Positions 28,610 to 36,935 of a stretch of DNA of 64,000 nt are shown here, one piece after another. Origin of the DNA: Mycobacterium asiaticum (GTDB lineage Bacteria > Actinomycetota > Actinomycetes > Mycobacteriales > Mycobacteriaceae); contig NZ_LZLS01000191.1 of the NCBI RefSeq assembly GCF_001673365.1, positions 62,001-126,000 on the forward strand. Reading direction: 5' to 3'. The position numbers and the translations under genes are program-made. Position 1 is the first letter of the stretch. Every line of letters begins with the position of its first letter. Below the pieces are notes generated by a model that had not been told where the DNA came from, ran no database searches, and saw nothing but the letters and a program-made list of their open reading frames with translations.

Positions 28610-29494
28610 ATGGTCACCATGCCTGAGCTCGAAGGCGTTGAGCACCGATTCGTCGATCTGGGTGACGACGTCGTAATCCACGTAGCCGACGCCGGCCCGG
28701 CCGACGGACCCGTCGTGATGATGGTGCACGGCTTTCCGCAGAACTGGTGGGAATGGCGTGCGCTGATCGGCTTACTGGCCGCGGACGGCTACCGCGTGCT
28801 GTGTCCTGACCTACGAGGTTCGGGGTGGAGTTCGGCGCCTCGCACGACATATCTGAAAGGCGAGATGGCCGACGACCTGGCCGGTGTTTTGGATCAGCTG
28901 GGCGTGCAAACGGTCACGATGGTCGCGCACGACTGGGGCGGGCCGGTCGCCTTCATCATGATGTTGCGACACCCGGAGAAAGTGACGGGCTTCTTCGGAG
29001 CTAATACTGCGGCTCCCTTCGTCAAACGCGATCTGAGGTCATTGCGCAGTCTGTGGCGGTTCTGGTATCAGATTCCGATTTCGTTGCCGGTGATCGGCCC
29101 CCGACTGATCAGTGATCCCAAGGCTCGGTTCGCTCGCATGCTGGAATCGTGGGTGGGCGGCGGTTTCCGCCTCCCCGAGGAAGACATGCGGCTGTACCTC
29201 GAGTGCATGAACGAGCCCGGGCACGCGGAGGCAGGTTCGCGCTGGTATCGCTCGTTTCAGTCCAAAGAGATGCTGAGCTGGTCGCGTGGTGAGTACGACT
29301 CAGCTCGCGTGACGGTCCCGGTGCGCTGGTTGACCGGCACCGAGGATCCGGTGATCACCGCCGACGGGACCAACGGATACGCCGACCACATCAGCGATTT
29401 CGACGTCGAGTTGGTTCCAGGCGTCGGACATTGGATTGTGGACCAGCGACCCGATCTGGTGCTGGATCGGCTACGCGCGTTTCTCAGGTCCTGA
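28610..29494 (+). CDS. ephF: Epoxide hydrolase-like alpha/beta hydrolase EphF
   Basis: 294 residues. The alpha/beta hydrolase core has the oxyanion motif MVHGFPQNWWEW, the nucleophile Asp in MVAHDWGGPVAF (Asp rather than Ser, as in epoxide hydrolases and haloalkane dehalogenases), an acid in GTEDPVI and the catalytic His in PGVGHWIVDQRP. It hydrolyses epoxides to diols, probably lipid-derived. This is the Rv0134 position. An in-frame ATG at 28619 (MPELEG) is an alternative start. No clear ribosome site is seen at either. Confidence 0.87.
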   Translation: MVTMPELEGVEHRFVDLGDDVVIHVADAGPADGPVVMMVHGFPQNWWEWRALIGLLAADGYRVLCPDLRGSGWSSAPRTTYLKGEMADDLAGVLDQLGVQTVTMVAHDWGGPVAFIMMLRHPEKVTGFFGANTAAPFVKRDLRSLRSLWRFWYQIPISLPVIGPRLISDPKARFARMLESWVGGGFRLPEEDMRLYLECMNEPGHAEAGSRWYRSFQSKEMLSWSRGEYDSARVTVPVRWLTGTEDPVITADGTNGYADHISDFDVELVPGVGHWIVDQRPDLVLDRLRAFLRS

Positions 29495-29578
29495 CCAGAG
29501 CCCGGATCGGAATACCTTCCAGCACAACCCTTTTAGTGTCTGCTTAGCAGCGCTCGGCACGCATGGTGCCCGGCGCGG

Positions 29579-29791
29579 TTACTCGACGCCGATCGTAACT
29601 TCGGTGGACTTGATGAAGACTGTCGCGGGCTGACCGACCTCGAGGCCGAGGTCGACGGCGGCGTCCTTGGTGACCGATGAAGTGACGATCTGATCGCCAC
29701 CGTCGAGTCGGATCTTGACGATCGCCATCACGTTGCCGAGGTCAACCTCGGTAATGGTTCCCTTGAGCTGGTTTCGGGTCGAAAGGCGCAT
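29579..29791 (-). CDS. Molbindin (single TOBE/Mop domain protein)
   Basis: 70 residues, a complete Mop domain: LSTRNQLKGTITEVDLGNVMAIVKIRLDGGDQIVTSSVT, then a short helix and VGQPATVFIKSTEVTI. The family binds molybdate or tungstate as oligomers in the cytoplasm. It starts 9 bp after the stop of the TetR gene, so the two are probably co-transcribed. I do not recall an equivalent beside Rv0135c in M. tuberculosis. The gap 29495-29578 toward ephF shows nothing. The C-terminus ends at VTIGVE. Confidence 0.87.
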   Translation of the reverse strand: MRLSTRNQLKGTITEVDLGNVMAIVKIRLDGGDQIVTSSVTKDAAVDLGLEVGQPATVFIKSTEVTIGVE

Positions 29792-29800
29792 GATGGCAGC

Positions 29801-30406
29801 CTAGTGTCGCGGTCCGAGCAATGCGATCGAGGCATCTACCGCGGGCTCGACGATGTCGCGGGCGGGCCGACCGTCCTCGACGGCCAGCGCGACCAGTTCT
29901 CGCAACCCCCCGACCAGGATGACCGCCAGCGGGGGCGTCAGCGGCGGCAAGTTGGCGCGTCGGAAGCCAGGGCTGCTACTCAGGTTGATCAACAGGTTGG
30001 TCAACAGATCCAAACCTTGGCGCTGTACCGGCCGGGCCACGTCGCCCAGGTAGGGCAGTTCGCGAATCCAGCTCAGCGCAATGGCCGGCCGGGACTCGAT
30101 GCTGCCGACGTAGCCCTCAACGGCTTGGCGAATCTGTTGCTGCCAGTCGGCCTCGGGATCGACCGCGCCGCGGATGTCGGCCGCCATGGTCTGAATCTCC
30201 AGGCGCAGCAGTTCCAGGAAGCACAGTTCCTTGCTGGCGAACTGGCCATAGAACGTCCGCTTGGAGGTGCGTGCGTGGCGGACGATATCGGCGACGGTAG
30301 TGGCGCGGTAACCGCGCTCGCGGATCGAAGCGTCCAGGCCGTCGAGCAGTCGAAGCCGGAACGGATCAGGCTCAGCCAAAACTGTGTCATCGGCCAGTGC
30401 CGTCAC
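29801..30406 (-). CDS. TetR-family regulator (Rv0135c-like)
   Basis: 201 residues from the GTG at 30406 (MTALADDTVLAE), preceded by AGGGGCAGG. Helix-turn-helix pattern: YRATTVADIVRHARTSKRTFYGQFASKEL. The rest is a helical ligand domain. It is divergent from cyp138 over 125 bp that contain two GGTAC-N6-GTACC palindromes, so it probably controls both itself and cyp138. It matches Rv0135c by position. Downstream on the same strand is the molbindin gene. Confidence 0.87.
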   Translation of the reverse strand: MTALADDTVLAEPDPFRLRLLDGLDASIRERGYRATTVADIVRHARTSKRTFYGQFASKELCFLELLRLEIQTMAADIRGAVDPEADWQQQIRQAVEGYVGSIESRPAIALSWIRELPYLGDVARPVQRQGLDLLTNLLINLSSSPGFRRANLPPLTPPLAVILVGGLRELVALAVEDGRPARDIVEPAVDASIALLGPRH

Positions 30407-30443
30407 CCAGCCTGCCCCTTTCGGCCGAACGCTTGTCAGGTTT

Positions 30444-30493
30444 GGTACTACAGAGTACCGTTCGTGTAAAGACCTCTGGTACCCCGCAGTACC
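30444..30493. promoter_or_regulatory. Two GGTAC-N6-GTACC palindromes between TetR and cyp138
   Basis: Site 1 is GGTAC at 30444-30448 and GTACC at 30455-30459. Site 2 is GGTAC at 30478-30482 and GTACC at 30489-30493. Arm length and spacer are identical, and the sites repeat at a 34-bp interval (about three helical turns). They lie in the gap between the divergent TetR and cyp138 starts, so they are candidate TetR operators. Confidence 0.75.
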
Positions 30494-30531
30494 ACCCCTG
30501 TGCTGGGGTAGATATTGGGAGCAGCGACGCG

Positions 30532-31890
30532 ATGAGCACCGACGCTATAAGCGAAGTCACCACCCCTTCGGCCGCCCCCGCGGTGCGGCTTCCCCCCGCT
30601 CTCAAGGGGCCAAAGTTGTTGCAGGGCTTCGGCTTCGCGTTTGGGCGCCGGCGCTTCATGGACCGGTGGGTGCGTCGTCACGGCGACGTGTTCACGGTGC
30701 AAATTCCGGTCTTCGGAAACGTCGTGGTGGTGTGCGACCCGCAGCTGGCCCGGCAGATCTTCACGACCAGCCCCGACGAGCTGGGCAACATTCAACCCAA
30801 CCTGAGCCGGCTGTTCGGTTCGGGCTCGGTGTTCGCCCTCGACCGCGATGACCATCGTCGACGCCGCCGCCTGCTGGCACCGCCGTTTCACGGCAAGAGC
30901 ATGAAGAAGTACGAGACCATCATCGAAGAGGAGACGCTGCGCGAGACGGCGAACTGGCCGGAGGGGCAGTCGTTCGAGACGTTGCCGTCGATGAATCACA
31001 TCACGCTCAATGCCATCCTGCGCGCGATCTTCGGGGCCGACGGCGCCGACCTCGACGACCTGCGTCGCATCATCCCGCCATGGGTGACGTTAGGTTCCAA
31101 AATGGCGCTGATGCCGCAGACCAAGCGCACCTACGGTCGCTTCAGCCCATGGGGCCGGATGGCCCACTGGCGACGACAGTACGACCTCGTCATCGACAAG
31201 TTGATCGAGCGCGAACGCACCGATCCGGGCTTCGAGGATCGCACCGACGTGCTGGCGCTGCTGCTGCGCAGCACCTACGAAGACGGTTCGGTGATGTCGC
31301 GCAAGGACATTGGCGATGAACTGCTGACGCTACTGGCGGCGGGTCACGAAACCACGGCGGCGACATTGGCGTGGGCTTTCGAGCGGGTGAGTCGGGACGG
31401 CGAGCTGTTGGCCGCGTTGGTCGAGGAGGCTGACAGCGGCGGTAGCGAGCTACGCCAAGCCACGATTCTGGAAGTGCAGCGGTTCGGCAATGTCATCGAC
31501 TTCGCGGCACGCAACGTCAACGTGCCGGTGTATCAACTCGGGGAATGGACTATCCCGCAAGGGTATTCGTTGATGACCAGCATTTCGCAGATCCACCGAA
31601 ACCCGGACGTCTTTCCCGACCCGGACCGGTTCGACCCGCAGCGCTTCATCAAATCCAAGCCGTCGTCGTTGGCGTGGATCCCGTTCGGCGGTGGCACTCG
31701 CAGGTGCGTTGGTGCGGCCTTCGCCAACATGGAAATGGACGTGGTGCTGCGAACGGTGTTGCGCGACTTCGTCATTGAGACCACTGACGCGCCGGGGGAG
31801 CGTTCCTTCAACCGCGGTGTCGCGTTCATTCCCAGAGACGGCGGCCGGATCGTGGTGAAGCGCCGAGAAAGTGTGCGGCTGGGGCTTTGA
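30532..31890 (+). CDS. cyp138: Cytochrome P450 CYP138
   Basis: 452 residues from the ATG at 30532 (MSTDAISEV). P450 motifs: the oxygen-binding helix with LLAAGHETTAATLAWAF, the ExxR helix in ILEVQRFGN and the heme loop PFGGGTRRCVGAAFA with the axial Cys. No membrane anchor is visible. This is the Rv0136 position. It probably hydroxylates a lipid; the substrate is not known. The upstream regulator and paired palindromes show that it is locally regulated. A stem-loop follows 9 bp after the stop. Confidence 0.92.
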   Translation: MSTDAISEVTTPSAAPAVRLPPALKGPKLLQGFGFAFGRRRFMDRWVRRHGDVFTVQIPVFGNVVVVCDPQLARQIFTTSPDELGNIQPNLSRLFGSGSVFALDRDDHRRRRRLLAPPFHGKSMKKYETIIEEETLRETANWPEGQSFETLPSMNHITLNAILRAIFGADGADLDDLRRIIPPWVTLGSKMALMPQTKRTYGRFSPWGRMAHWRRQYDLVIDKLIERERTDPGFEDRTDVLALLLRSTYEDGSVMSRKDIGDELLTLLAAGHETTAATLAWAFERVSRDGELLAALVEEADSGGSELRQATILEVQRFGNVIDFAARNVNVPVYQLGEWTIPQGYSLMTSISQIHRNPDVFPDPDRFDPQRFIKSKPSSLAWIPFGGGTRRCVGAAFANMEMDVVLRTVLRDFVIETTDAPGERSFNRGVAFIPRDGGRIVVKRRESVRLGL

Positions 31891-31899
31891 AAGTGCATG

Positions 31900-31931
31900 C
31901 AGGGCGGGAAAATTGGTACATTCCCGCCCTG
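31900..31931. terminator. Stem-loop between convergent cyp138 and msrA
   Basis: CAGGGCGGGAA (31900-31910) pairs perfectly with 31921-31931 across a 10-base loop. Outer pairs GTGCA/TGCAC on either side extend the stem after a short mismatch. It lies between two converging genes and probably ends both transcripts. Confidence 0.65.
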
Positions 31932-31974
31932 AGTGCACACCGAAAGCCGTGATTACACAGCCAGCGCCAAACCG

Positions 31975-32484
31975 CTAAACCTCAGCGCGGCGCGGTAGCT
32001 TCCAGCCGGGCCGCACGAAGTGGCAGGTGTACCCGTGCGGATACCGCAAGAGGTAATCCTGATGCTCGGGTTCGGCCTCCCAGAAATCCCCGGCGGGACT
32101 GACCTCGGTCACCACCTTGCCCGGCCATAGGCCGGACGCGTCGACGTCAGCGATGGTGTCCAGCGCCACCCGCTTCTGCTCGTCATCGAGGTAGAAGATC
32201 GCTGACCGATAGCTGGTGCCACGGTCGTTGCCCTGTCGGTTCTTCGTCGTCGGATCGTGGATCTGGAAGAAGAACTCCAAGATGCTGCGATAGTCGGTGA
32301 CCGACGGGTCGAAGACAATCTCGATAGCTTCGGCGTGCGTGCCGTGATTGCGGTACGTCGCGTTCGGGACGTCGCCGCCGCTGTAGCCGACGCGAGTGGA
32401 GACCACACCCGGCTGTTTACGGATCAGATCTTGCATGCCCCAGAAACAGCCACCGGCCAGGATGGCCTGCTGCGTACTCGCCAT
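31975..32484 (-). CDS. msrA: Peptide methionine sulfoxide reductase A
   Basis: 169 residues from the ATG at 32484, with TAGGAGGACCGC before it. The catalytic Cys is in [11 protein letters not shown]. Other family motifs are [37 protein letters not shown] and [13 protein letters not shown]. There is no second Cys near the C-terminus in the typical resolving position (…CHFVRPGWK contains one Cys). It repairs S-epimers of methionine sulfoxide using thioredoxin or mycothiol systems. This is the Rv0137c position. Confidence 0.93.
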   Translation of the reverse strand: MASTQQAILAGGCFWGMQDLIRKQPGVVSTRVGYSGGDVPNATYRNHGTHAEAIEIVFDPSVTDYRSILEFFFQIHDPTTKNRQGNDRGTSYRSAIFYLDDEQKRVALDTIADVDASGLWPGKVVTEVSPAGDFWEAEPEHQDYLLRYPHGYTCHFVRPGWKLPRRAEV

Positions 32485-32556
32485 TGCGGTCCTCCTAACC
32501 GGTCCGGGCGCCAATTACGCCCCAGGCTACACTCCGCCCGTGAGGTGTAACGGCTC

Positions 32557-33063
32557 GTGACCGGCCCGAAATTCCCGAAAAGCGAACTGGCCGCGGCCTT
32601 CGCGAAGTTCGAACAGACCGTCGCCCGAGCAGCCGAAACGCATGATTGGGACGCCTGGGTCGAGCACTACACCCCCGATGTCACCTACATCGAGCATGCG
32701 GCGGGCACGATGCACGGCCCCGACGAAGTGCGTACCTGGATCAAGCGCACGATGACCGCATTCCCCGGCAGTCACATGGTGGAGTTCCCGTCGCTGTGGT
32801 CGGTTATCGATGAGCCCACCGGGCGCGTGATCATGGAACTGGACAATCCGATGCGCGACCCCGGTGACGGCAGCGTGATCACCGCGACCAACATCTCGAT
32901 CATCACCTACGCCGGCGACGGGCTGTGGCGTCAGCAAGAGGACATCTACAACCCGCTGCGTTTCGTGCAGGCCGCGCTGAAGTGGTGCCGAAAAGCCCAG
33001 GAATTCGGCAATCTCGACGACGACGCCGCAGCGTTCCTGAAGCAGTACGGCGGCACGCGATGA
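32557..33063 (+). CDS. NTF2/SnoaL-like protein (Rv0138-like)
   Basis: 168 residues from the GTG at 32557. A cone-shaped SnoaL/NTF2 fold is indicated by AKFEQTVARAAETHDWDAWVEHYTPDVTYIEH, GPDEVRTWIKRTM and the C-terminal WRQQEDIYNPLRF. The family includes small isomerases/cyclases and proteins without known activity. This is the Rv0138 position. Its stop overlaps the start of the following dehydrogenase by 4 bp, so the two are coupled and may act on the same metabolite. Confidence 0.8.
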   Translation: MTGPKFPKSELAAAFAKFEQTVARAAETHDWDAWVEHYTPDVTYIEHAAGTMHGPDEVRTWIKRTMTAFPGSHMVEFPSLWSVIDEPTGRVIMELDNPMRDPGDGSVITATNISIITYAGDGLWRQQEDIYNPLRFVQAALKWCRKAQEFGNLDDDAAAFLKQYGGTR

Positions 33064-34085
33064 GCGCCAAACCGAAATTAGTCATAGGTGCCAACGGGTT
33101 TCTCGGATCGCACGTCACCCGACTGCTGGTCGAGGACGGTCATCAGGTGCGCGTGATGGTGCGCTCCACCGCCAACACTCGCGCCATCGACGACCTGGAC
33201 GTCACCCGGTTTCACGGCGACGTATTCGACACTGCCACCGTGCGCGAGGCAATGGACAGCTGCGATGACGTCTACTACTGCGTCGTCGACACCCGTGCCT
33301 GGTTGCGGGACCCCGCGCCGCTGTTCCGGACCAATGTCGAGGGTCTGCGCAACGTTCTTGAAGTCGCCAAAAATGCTGACCTGCATAGGTTTATCTTCAC
33401 CAGCACGTATGCGTCGGTGGATCGTCGGCGCGGAAAAGTGGCCACTGAATCCGACCGGATCCGTCCGGACCAACGGGTCACCCCCTACGTCCAGTCCCGG
33501 GTTCAGGCCGAGGACCTGGTAATGCGCTACGTCGCCGAGCACGGCCTGCCCGCCGTCGCGATGTGTGTGTCGACCACCTACGGCAGCGGCGACTGGGGCC
33601 GCACCCCGCACGGCGCGTTCATCGCCGGCGCGGTCTTCGGCAAACTGCCGTTTTTGATGAGCGGCATCGAGTTGGAGGTCGTCGGTGTCGACGACGCGGC
33701 CCGGGCGATGATCCTGGCCGCTGACCGCGGGCGCAACGGGGAGAAGTACCTCATCTCCGAACGCATGATCCCGTTGAGTGACGTGGTGCGCATCGCGGCC
33801 GACGAGGCTGGGGTACCGCCGCCGCAGCGGTCGATCCCGGTGCCGGTGCTATACGCCCTGGGGGCGATCGGGAGCCTGCGGGCCCGGTTCACCGGCAAGG
33901 ACGCCGAACTCAGCCTCGATTCGGTGCGGATGATGCGTGCCGAAGCTCCCCTCGACCACAGCAAGGCGGTCCGCGAGTTGGGTTGGCAGCCCCGCCCGGT
34001 CGAAGACTCAATCCGCGAAGCGGCCCGATTCTGGGCTGCCATGCGCAAGACCAGGCGAAGTAGCGAGGCCACCCGATCTGAATAG
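33060..34085 (+). CDS. Extended SDR, NAD-dependent epimerase/dehydratase (Rv0139-like)
   Basis: 341 residues from the ATG at 33060. The N-terminal Rossmann motif is IGANGFLGSHVTRLL (G-x-x-G-x-x-G). The catalytic Ser/Thr is in FIFTSTYASVDRR; the Y-x-x-x-K is replaced here by YVQSR (Tyr with Arg for Lys), an unusual feature for the family. LSDVVRIAADEAGVPPP belongs to the substrate domain. This is the Rv0139 position. It probably reduces or oxidises a lipid or sterol-like alcohol. The substrate is unknown. Confidence 0.82.
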   Translation: MSAKPKLVIGANGFLGSHVTRLLVEDGHQVRVMVRSTANTRAIDDLDVTRFHGDVFDTATVREAMDSCDDVYYCVVDTRAWLRDPAPLFRTNVEGLRNVLEVAKNADLHRFIFTSTYASVDRRRGKVATESDRIRPDQRVTPYVQSRVQAEDLVMRYVAEHGLPAVAMCVSTTYGSGDWGRTPHGAFIAGAVFGKLPFLMSGIELEVVGVDDAARAMILAADRGRNGEKYLISERMIPLSDVVRIAADEAGVPPPQRSIPVPVLYALGAIGSLRARFTGKDAELSLDSVRMMRAEAPLDHSKAVRELGWQPRPVEDSIREAARFWAAMRKTRRSSEATRSE

Positions 34086-34095
34086 GCTCGGCTGG

Positions 34096-34911
34096 GTGGA
34101 ACGCGTGCATGTCGACCTGACGGGGCCACCCCAGACGATGCTCGCGACCCTGTACGCCAAAGCGCTCGACGCCGACGCGCGCAAGCCGATTCTTAACGAC
34201 CGTTACGCGAAAGCCGCCGTGGCGCGCCTCGATTACGACTGGATCGCAACGTCAATCACCGCGCGTCGGGCGCCGTCGGTAACAATCCGTACCGCCCATT
34301 TCGACAACTGGACCCGGCAGTTCCTGGCCGTACACGAGCAGGCCACCGTGTTGCACGTCGGCTGCGGTCTCGACGCCCGCATATATCGCCTGAATCCGGG
34401 ACCCGGTGTGCGATGGCTGGACATCGACTATCCGGAAGTCATCGAGTTGCGCCGGCAGGTCTATCCCGACCGGGACAACTACCGGATGGTCTCGGCGTCG
34501 GTCACTGATCCAGACTGGGTGGCTGACGTGCCAGCCGACCGGCCCACGCTGTTACTCGGCGAGGGGCTGACGATGTACCTGACCGAGGCTGACGGCTTAT
34601 CGCTGCTGCGTCGCGTGGTGGACCGATTCCCTTGCGGTGAACTGCAATTCGACGCCTTCAACACCTTCGGGATCCGCATACAGGTGGTCAACTCCGTGGT
34701 CCGCCGGTCCGGTTCGACGTTGCGGTGGGGGATCGACCGGCCCGCCGACATTCTCGAGGCCGTCCCGGGCACACGTCTGTTGGCGTGGGAATCGGTGTTC
34801 GACAGCGAAACCTTCGACCGAGTGGCACCGGCGGCCCGCTGGACCGGCCGGGCGATGGCCAAGCTGCCGGCCTTGCGCATGATGGCGCAGTATCACCGTT
34901 ATGCCTTCTGA
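34096..34911 (+). CDS. SAM-dependent O-methyltransferase, LCM/TcmP-like
   Basis: 271 residues from the GTG at 34096 (VERVHVDLTGPP), 10 bp after the previous stop. The SAM loop is VLHVGCGLDARIYRL, the next acidic strand end is WLDIDYPEVIELRRQ, and LLLGEGLTMYL is the family motif. It belongs to the leucine carboxyl methyltransferase superfamily, as do the three tandem methyltransferases at 40.7-43.5 kb, but with shorter length and a different N-terminus. I do not recall it between Rv0139 and Rv0140 in M. tuberculosis. The substrate is unknown. Confidence 0.8.
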   Translation: MERVHVDLTGPPQTMLATLYAKALDADARKPILNDRYAKAAVARLDYDWIATSITARRAPSVTIRTAHFDNWTRQFLAVHEQATVLHVGCGLDARIYRLNPGPGVRWLDIDYPEVIELRRQVYPDRDNYRMVSASVTDPDWVADVPADRPTLLLGEGLTMYLTEADGLSLLRRVVDRFPCGELQFDAFNTFGIRIQVVNSVVRRSGSTLRWGIDRPADILEAVPGTRLLAWESVFDSETFDRVAPAARWTGRAMAKLPALRMMAQYHRYAF

Positions 34912-34963
34912 CGGGAATGCCGTTCGTCGGGGAGCGTTGAACCTTTCGAGAAAGAGGTGACAA

Positions 34964-35344
34964 ATGACCCACCCGGAAATCAAGGAACCCAACGCCGGAC
35001 ATCCGATCACCATCGAGCCGACGCGGGGGCGTGTCCAAGTTCGGATCAACGGTGAACTCGTTGCTGACACCACTTCGGCGCTGGGACTGCAGGAAGCCAG
35101 TTTGCCGTTGGTGCAATACATTCCGTTGGCGGATGTAGCGCAAGAACGGCTGACCCGTACCGATACCAGCACATACTGCCCGTTCAAAGGCGACGCCAGC
35201 TACTACAGCGTCACCACCACGGCCGGCGACACCGTCCAAGACGTGATCTGGACCTACGAGCAGCCCTATCCCGCGGTCGCCGCGATCGCTGGGCATGTGG
35301 CGTTCTACCCGAACAAGGCCGAGATCAGCGTCGGCTCGGCCTGA
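34964..35344 (+). CDS. DUF427 domain protein (Rv0140-like)
   Basis: 126 residues from the ATG at 34964, with AGAAAGAGG before it. DUF427 pattern: RVQVRINGELVADTTSAL, TDTSTYCPFKGDASYYS and AGHVAFYPNKAEISV. It is a small beta-rich domain of unknown biochemical role. This is the Rv0140 position. It converges with the SnoaL-like gene, and a duplicated 45-bp intergenic repeat lies between them. Confidence 0.85.
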   Translation: MTHPEIKEPNAGHPITIEPTRGRVQVRINGELVADTTSALGLQEASLPLVQYIPLADVAQERLTRTDTSTYCPFKGDASYYSVTTTAGDTVQDVIWTYEQPYPAVAAIAGHVAFYPNKAEISVGSA

Positions 35345-35353
35345 CGGGGCCTG

Positions 35354-35451
35354 ATGGTGGTGACCCGCGGCGCCCGGCTGCGCCGCGCTTGCGATCACGC
35401 GGCTTAATGGTGGTGACCCGCGGCGCCCGGCTGCGCCGCGCTTGCGATCAC
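35354..35451. repeat. Two identical 45-bp direct repeats between convergent genes
   Basis: The same 45-bp sequence, starting ATGGTGGTGACCCGCGG and ending GCTTGCGATCAC, is at 35354-35398 and 35407-35451 (period 53 bp). Each copy contains GCGGCGC and GCGCCGC inverted around a 6-base centre. It is probably a dispersed palindromic repeat duplicated in tandem or a double terminator. Confidence 0.75.
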
Positions 35452-35460
35452 CACGGGGGC

Positions 35461-35850
35461 TTAGGCCGGGTAGACCTTCGCTATCGCCTGGGTGTCGGTG
35501 TATTCGCGCAGCGACACGATCAGGCCGTCCAGGGTGTCGAAAATGCACACGAACGGGCTGTCGTATTCGGTGCCGTCCGCCGTGGCGCCGTAGACCTGGC
35601 CCTCGACGACCACCGTTTCGCCCTCGTTGACGCAACGGCGCAGATCGATGTTGACCTCGAAGACTTGTTTGCGCCGCTCGATGACCCGACGCATCGTCTT
35701 TTTGTCCCATTCCTCCCGGCTGACGATGCTCCAGTAGCTGAAGTCGTCGCGGAGCAGTTCGAACCCCTCGTCGAGGTCGCCGCCCTCGCACATGCTCTGC
35801 AGAAACATCCATGCCAGTTCGGCTTGCGGGTCGTCAAACGGCGTCGTCAC
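35461..35850 (-). CDS. SnoaL-like protein (Rv0141c-like)
   Basis: 129 residues from the GTG at 35850 (MTTPFDDPQAELAW). NTF2-like fold by pattern: FLQSMCEGGDLDEGFELLRDDFSYWS at the N-terminal helix, then VIERRKQVFEVNIDLRRCV and GQVYGATADGTEYDSPFV. It may be a small isomerase or a non-enzyme. This is the Rv0141c position. Just upstream the 11-mer TCACTGGGTCC is repeated at 35858-35868 and 35869-35879, followed by a partial third copy. Confidence 0.78.
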   Translation of the reverse strand: MTTPFDDPQAELAWMFLQSMCEGGDLDEGFELLRDDFSYWSIVSREEWDKKTMRRVIERRKQVFEVNIDLRRCVNEGETVVVEGQVYGATADGTEYDSPFVCIFDTLDGLIVSLREYTDTQAIAKVYPA

Positions 35851-35929
35851 GGCGTCATCACTGGGTCCTCACTGGGTCCTCACTAGGCCATCCTGTCTCG
35901 CAACACAGATCGGGGGCAAATGGCCGTCG

Positions 35930-36868
35930 GTGCCAGAGCGCAGACTGGTCCAGGTGAAGACCGCCGCGCGAACCGTCACGTTCCCCGGAGCCGGCGGCTT
36001 CGGCCACACGTTGGCGCCATGGCGGCGCGGTTTCGGGGACCCGTGTTTCCGAATATCCGGCGATGGCGCGATCTGGCGCGCGTGCCTGCTGCCCAGCGGG
36101 CCCGTCACGGCGCGGATCACCCGCGCCGGACGGGACGCGGCGCAGTGCGAGGCGTGGGGCACGGGTGCCGAGGAGTTCGTCGAAGTGTTTCCGGCCATGC
36201 TGGGCTGCGACGACGACGCCTCGTCTTTTCGGCCGCAGCACCCGGTGGTAGCAGACGCCCATCGGAAGGTCCCCCATCTGCGCTTGGGCCGCACCGGCCA
36301 GGTGCTGGAGGCGCTGATTCCGGCGGTCATCGAGCAGCGGGTGCCGGGGGCCGATGCCTTTCGTTCCTGGCGCGTGTTGGTGACCAAATACGGGACGCCA
36401 GCACCCGGGCCGGCCCCCGACGGCATGCGGGTGCCGCCGTCCGCCGACGCCTGGCGACACATCCCGTCCTGGGAGTTCCACCGTGCCAACGTGGACCCCG
36501 GTCGGGCTCAGACTGTGGTGGTGTGCGCCAGGCGGGCCTCGTCGCTGGAGCGACTGGTCGCGGTGCCGCCGGACCGGGCTCGGGAAGCGCTCATGTCGCT
36601 GCCGGGCGTGGGCGTGTGGACGGCTGCCGAGACGGCGCAGCGGGCGTTCGGCGACGCCGATGCGCTGTCGGTCGGCGATTACCACGTCCCCAAGATGATC
36701 GGCTGGACCTTGATCGGAAGACCCGTCGACGACGCCGGCATGCTCGAGTTGCTGCAGCCGATGGCTCCGCACCGGCACCGGGTGGTCCGCGTACTGGAAG
36801 CCAGCGGATTGGCCTACGAACCGCGTCGCGGTCCCCGCCTTGCGGTGCAGCAGATACACGAGCTGTAA
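35930..36868 (+). CDS. HhH-GPD DNA glycosylase, AlkA-like (Rv0142-like)
   Basis: 312 residues from the GTG at 35930 (VPERRLVQVK). The helix-hairpin-helix is MSLPGVGVWTAAETAQRAFG and the catalytic Asp is in DALSVGDYHVPKM, which is the 3-methyladenine glycosylase II pattern. The N-terminal half is longer and less typical. It would remove alkylated bases from DNA. The gene may start further upstream, since the frame is open back to 35792, but that would overlap the divergent SnoaL-like gene. This is the Rv0142 position. Confidence 0.82.
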   Translation: MPERRLVQVKTAARTVTFPGAGGFGHTLAPWRRGFGDPCFRISGDGAIWRACLLPSGPVTARITRAGRDAAQCEAWGTGAEEFVEVFPAMLGCDDDASSFRPQHPVVADAHRKVPHLRLGRTGQVLEALIPAVIEQRVPGADAFRSWRVLVTKYGTPAPGPAPDGMRVPPSADAWRHIPSWEFHRANVDPGRAQTVVVCARRASSLERLVAVPPDRAREALMSLPGVGVWTAAETAQRAFGDADALSVGDYHVPKMIGWTLIGRPVDDAGMLELLQPMAPHRHRVVRVLEASGLAYEPRRGPRLAVQQIHEL

Positions 36869-36869
36869 G

Positions 36870-36894
36870 GGTTAGCCCCTGGCTCATCGGGTAC
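36870..36894 (+). promoter_or_regulatory. Possible SigF-like promoter of the dps gene
   Basis: GGTT (36870-36873) and GGGTAC (36889-36894) are separated by 15 bases, close to the mycobacterial SigF consensus GTTT-N15-17-GGGTAT. It begins just after the glycosylase stop, 41 bp before the dps ATG. Known Dps promoters in M. smegmatis use SigF/SigH. The match is imperfect (A/C at key places), so this is tentative. Confidence 0.35.
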
Positions 36895-36935
36895 ACGCCT
36901 GGAGGACACAAAGCGAAAACTTCAGGGGGAAACTG

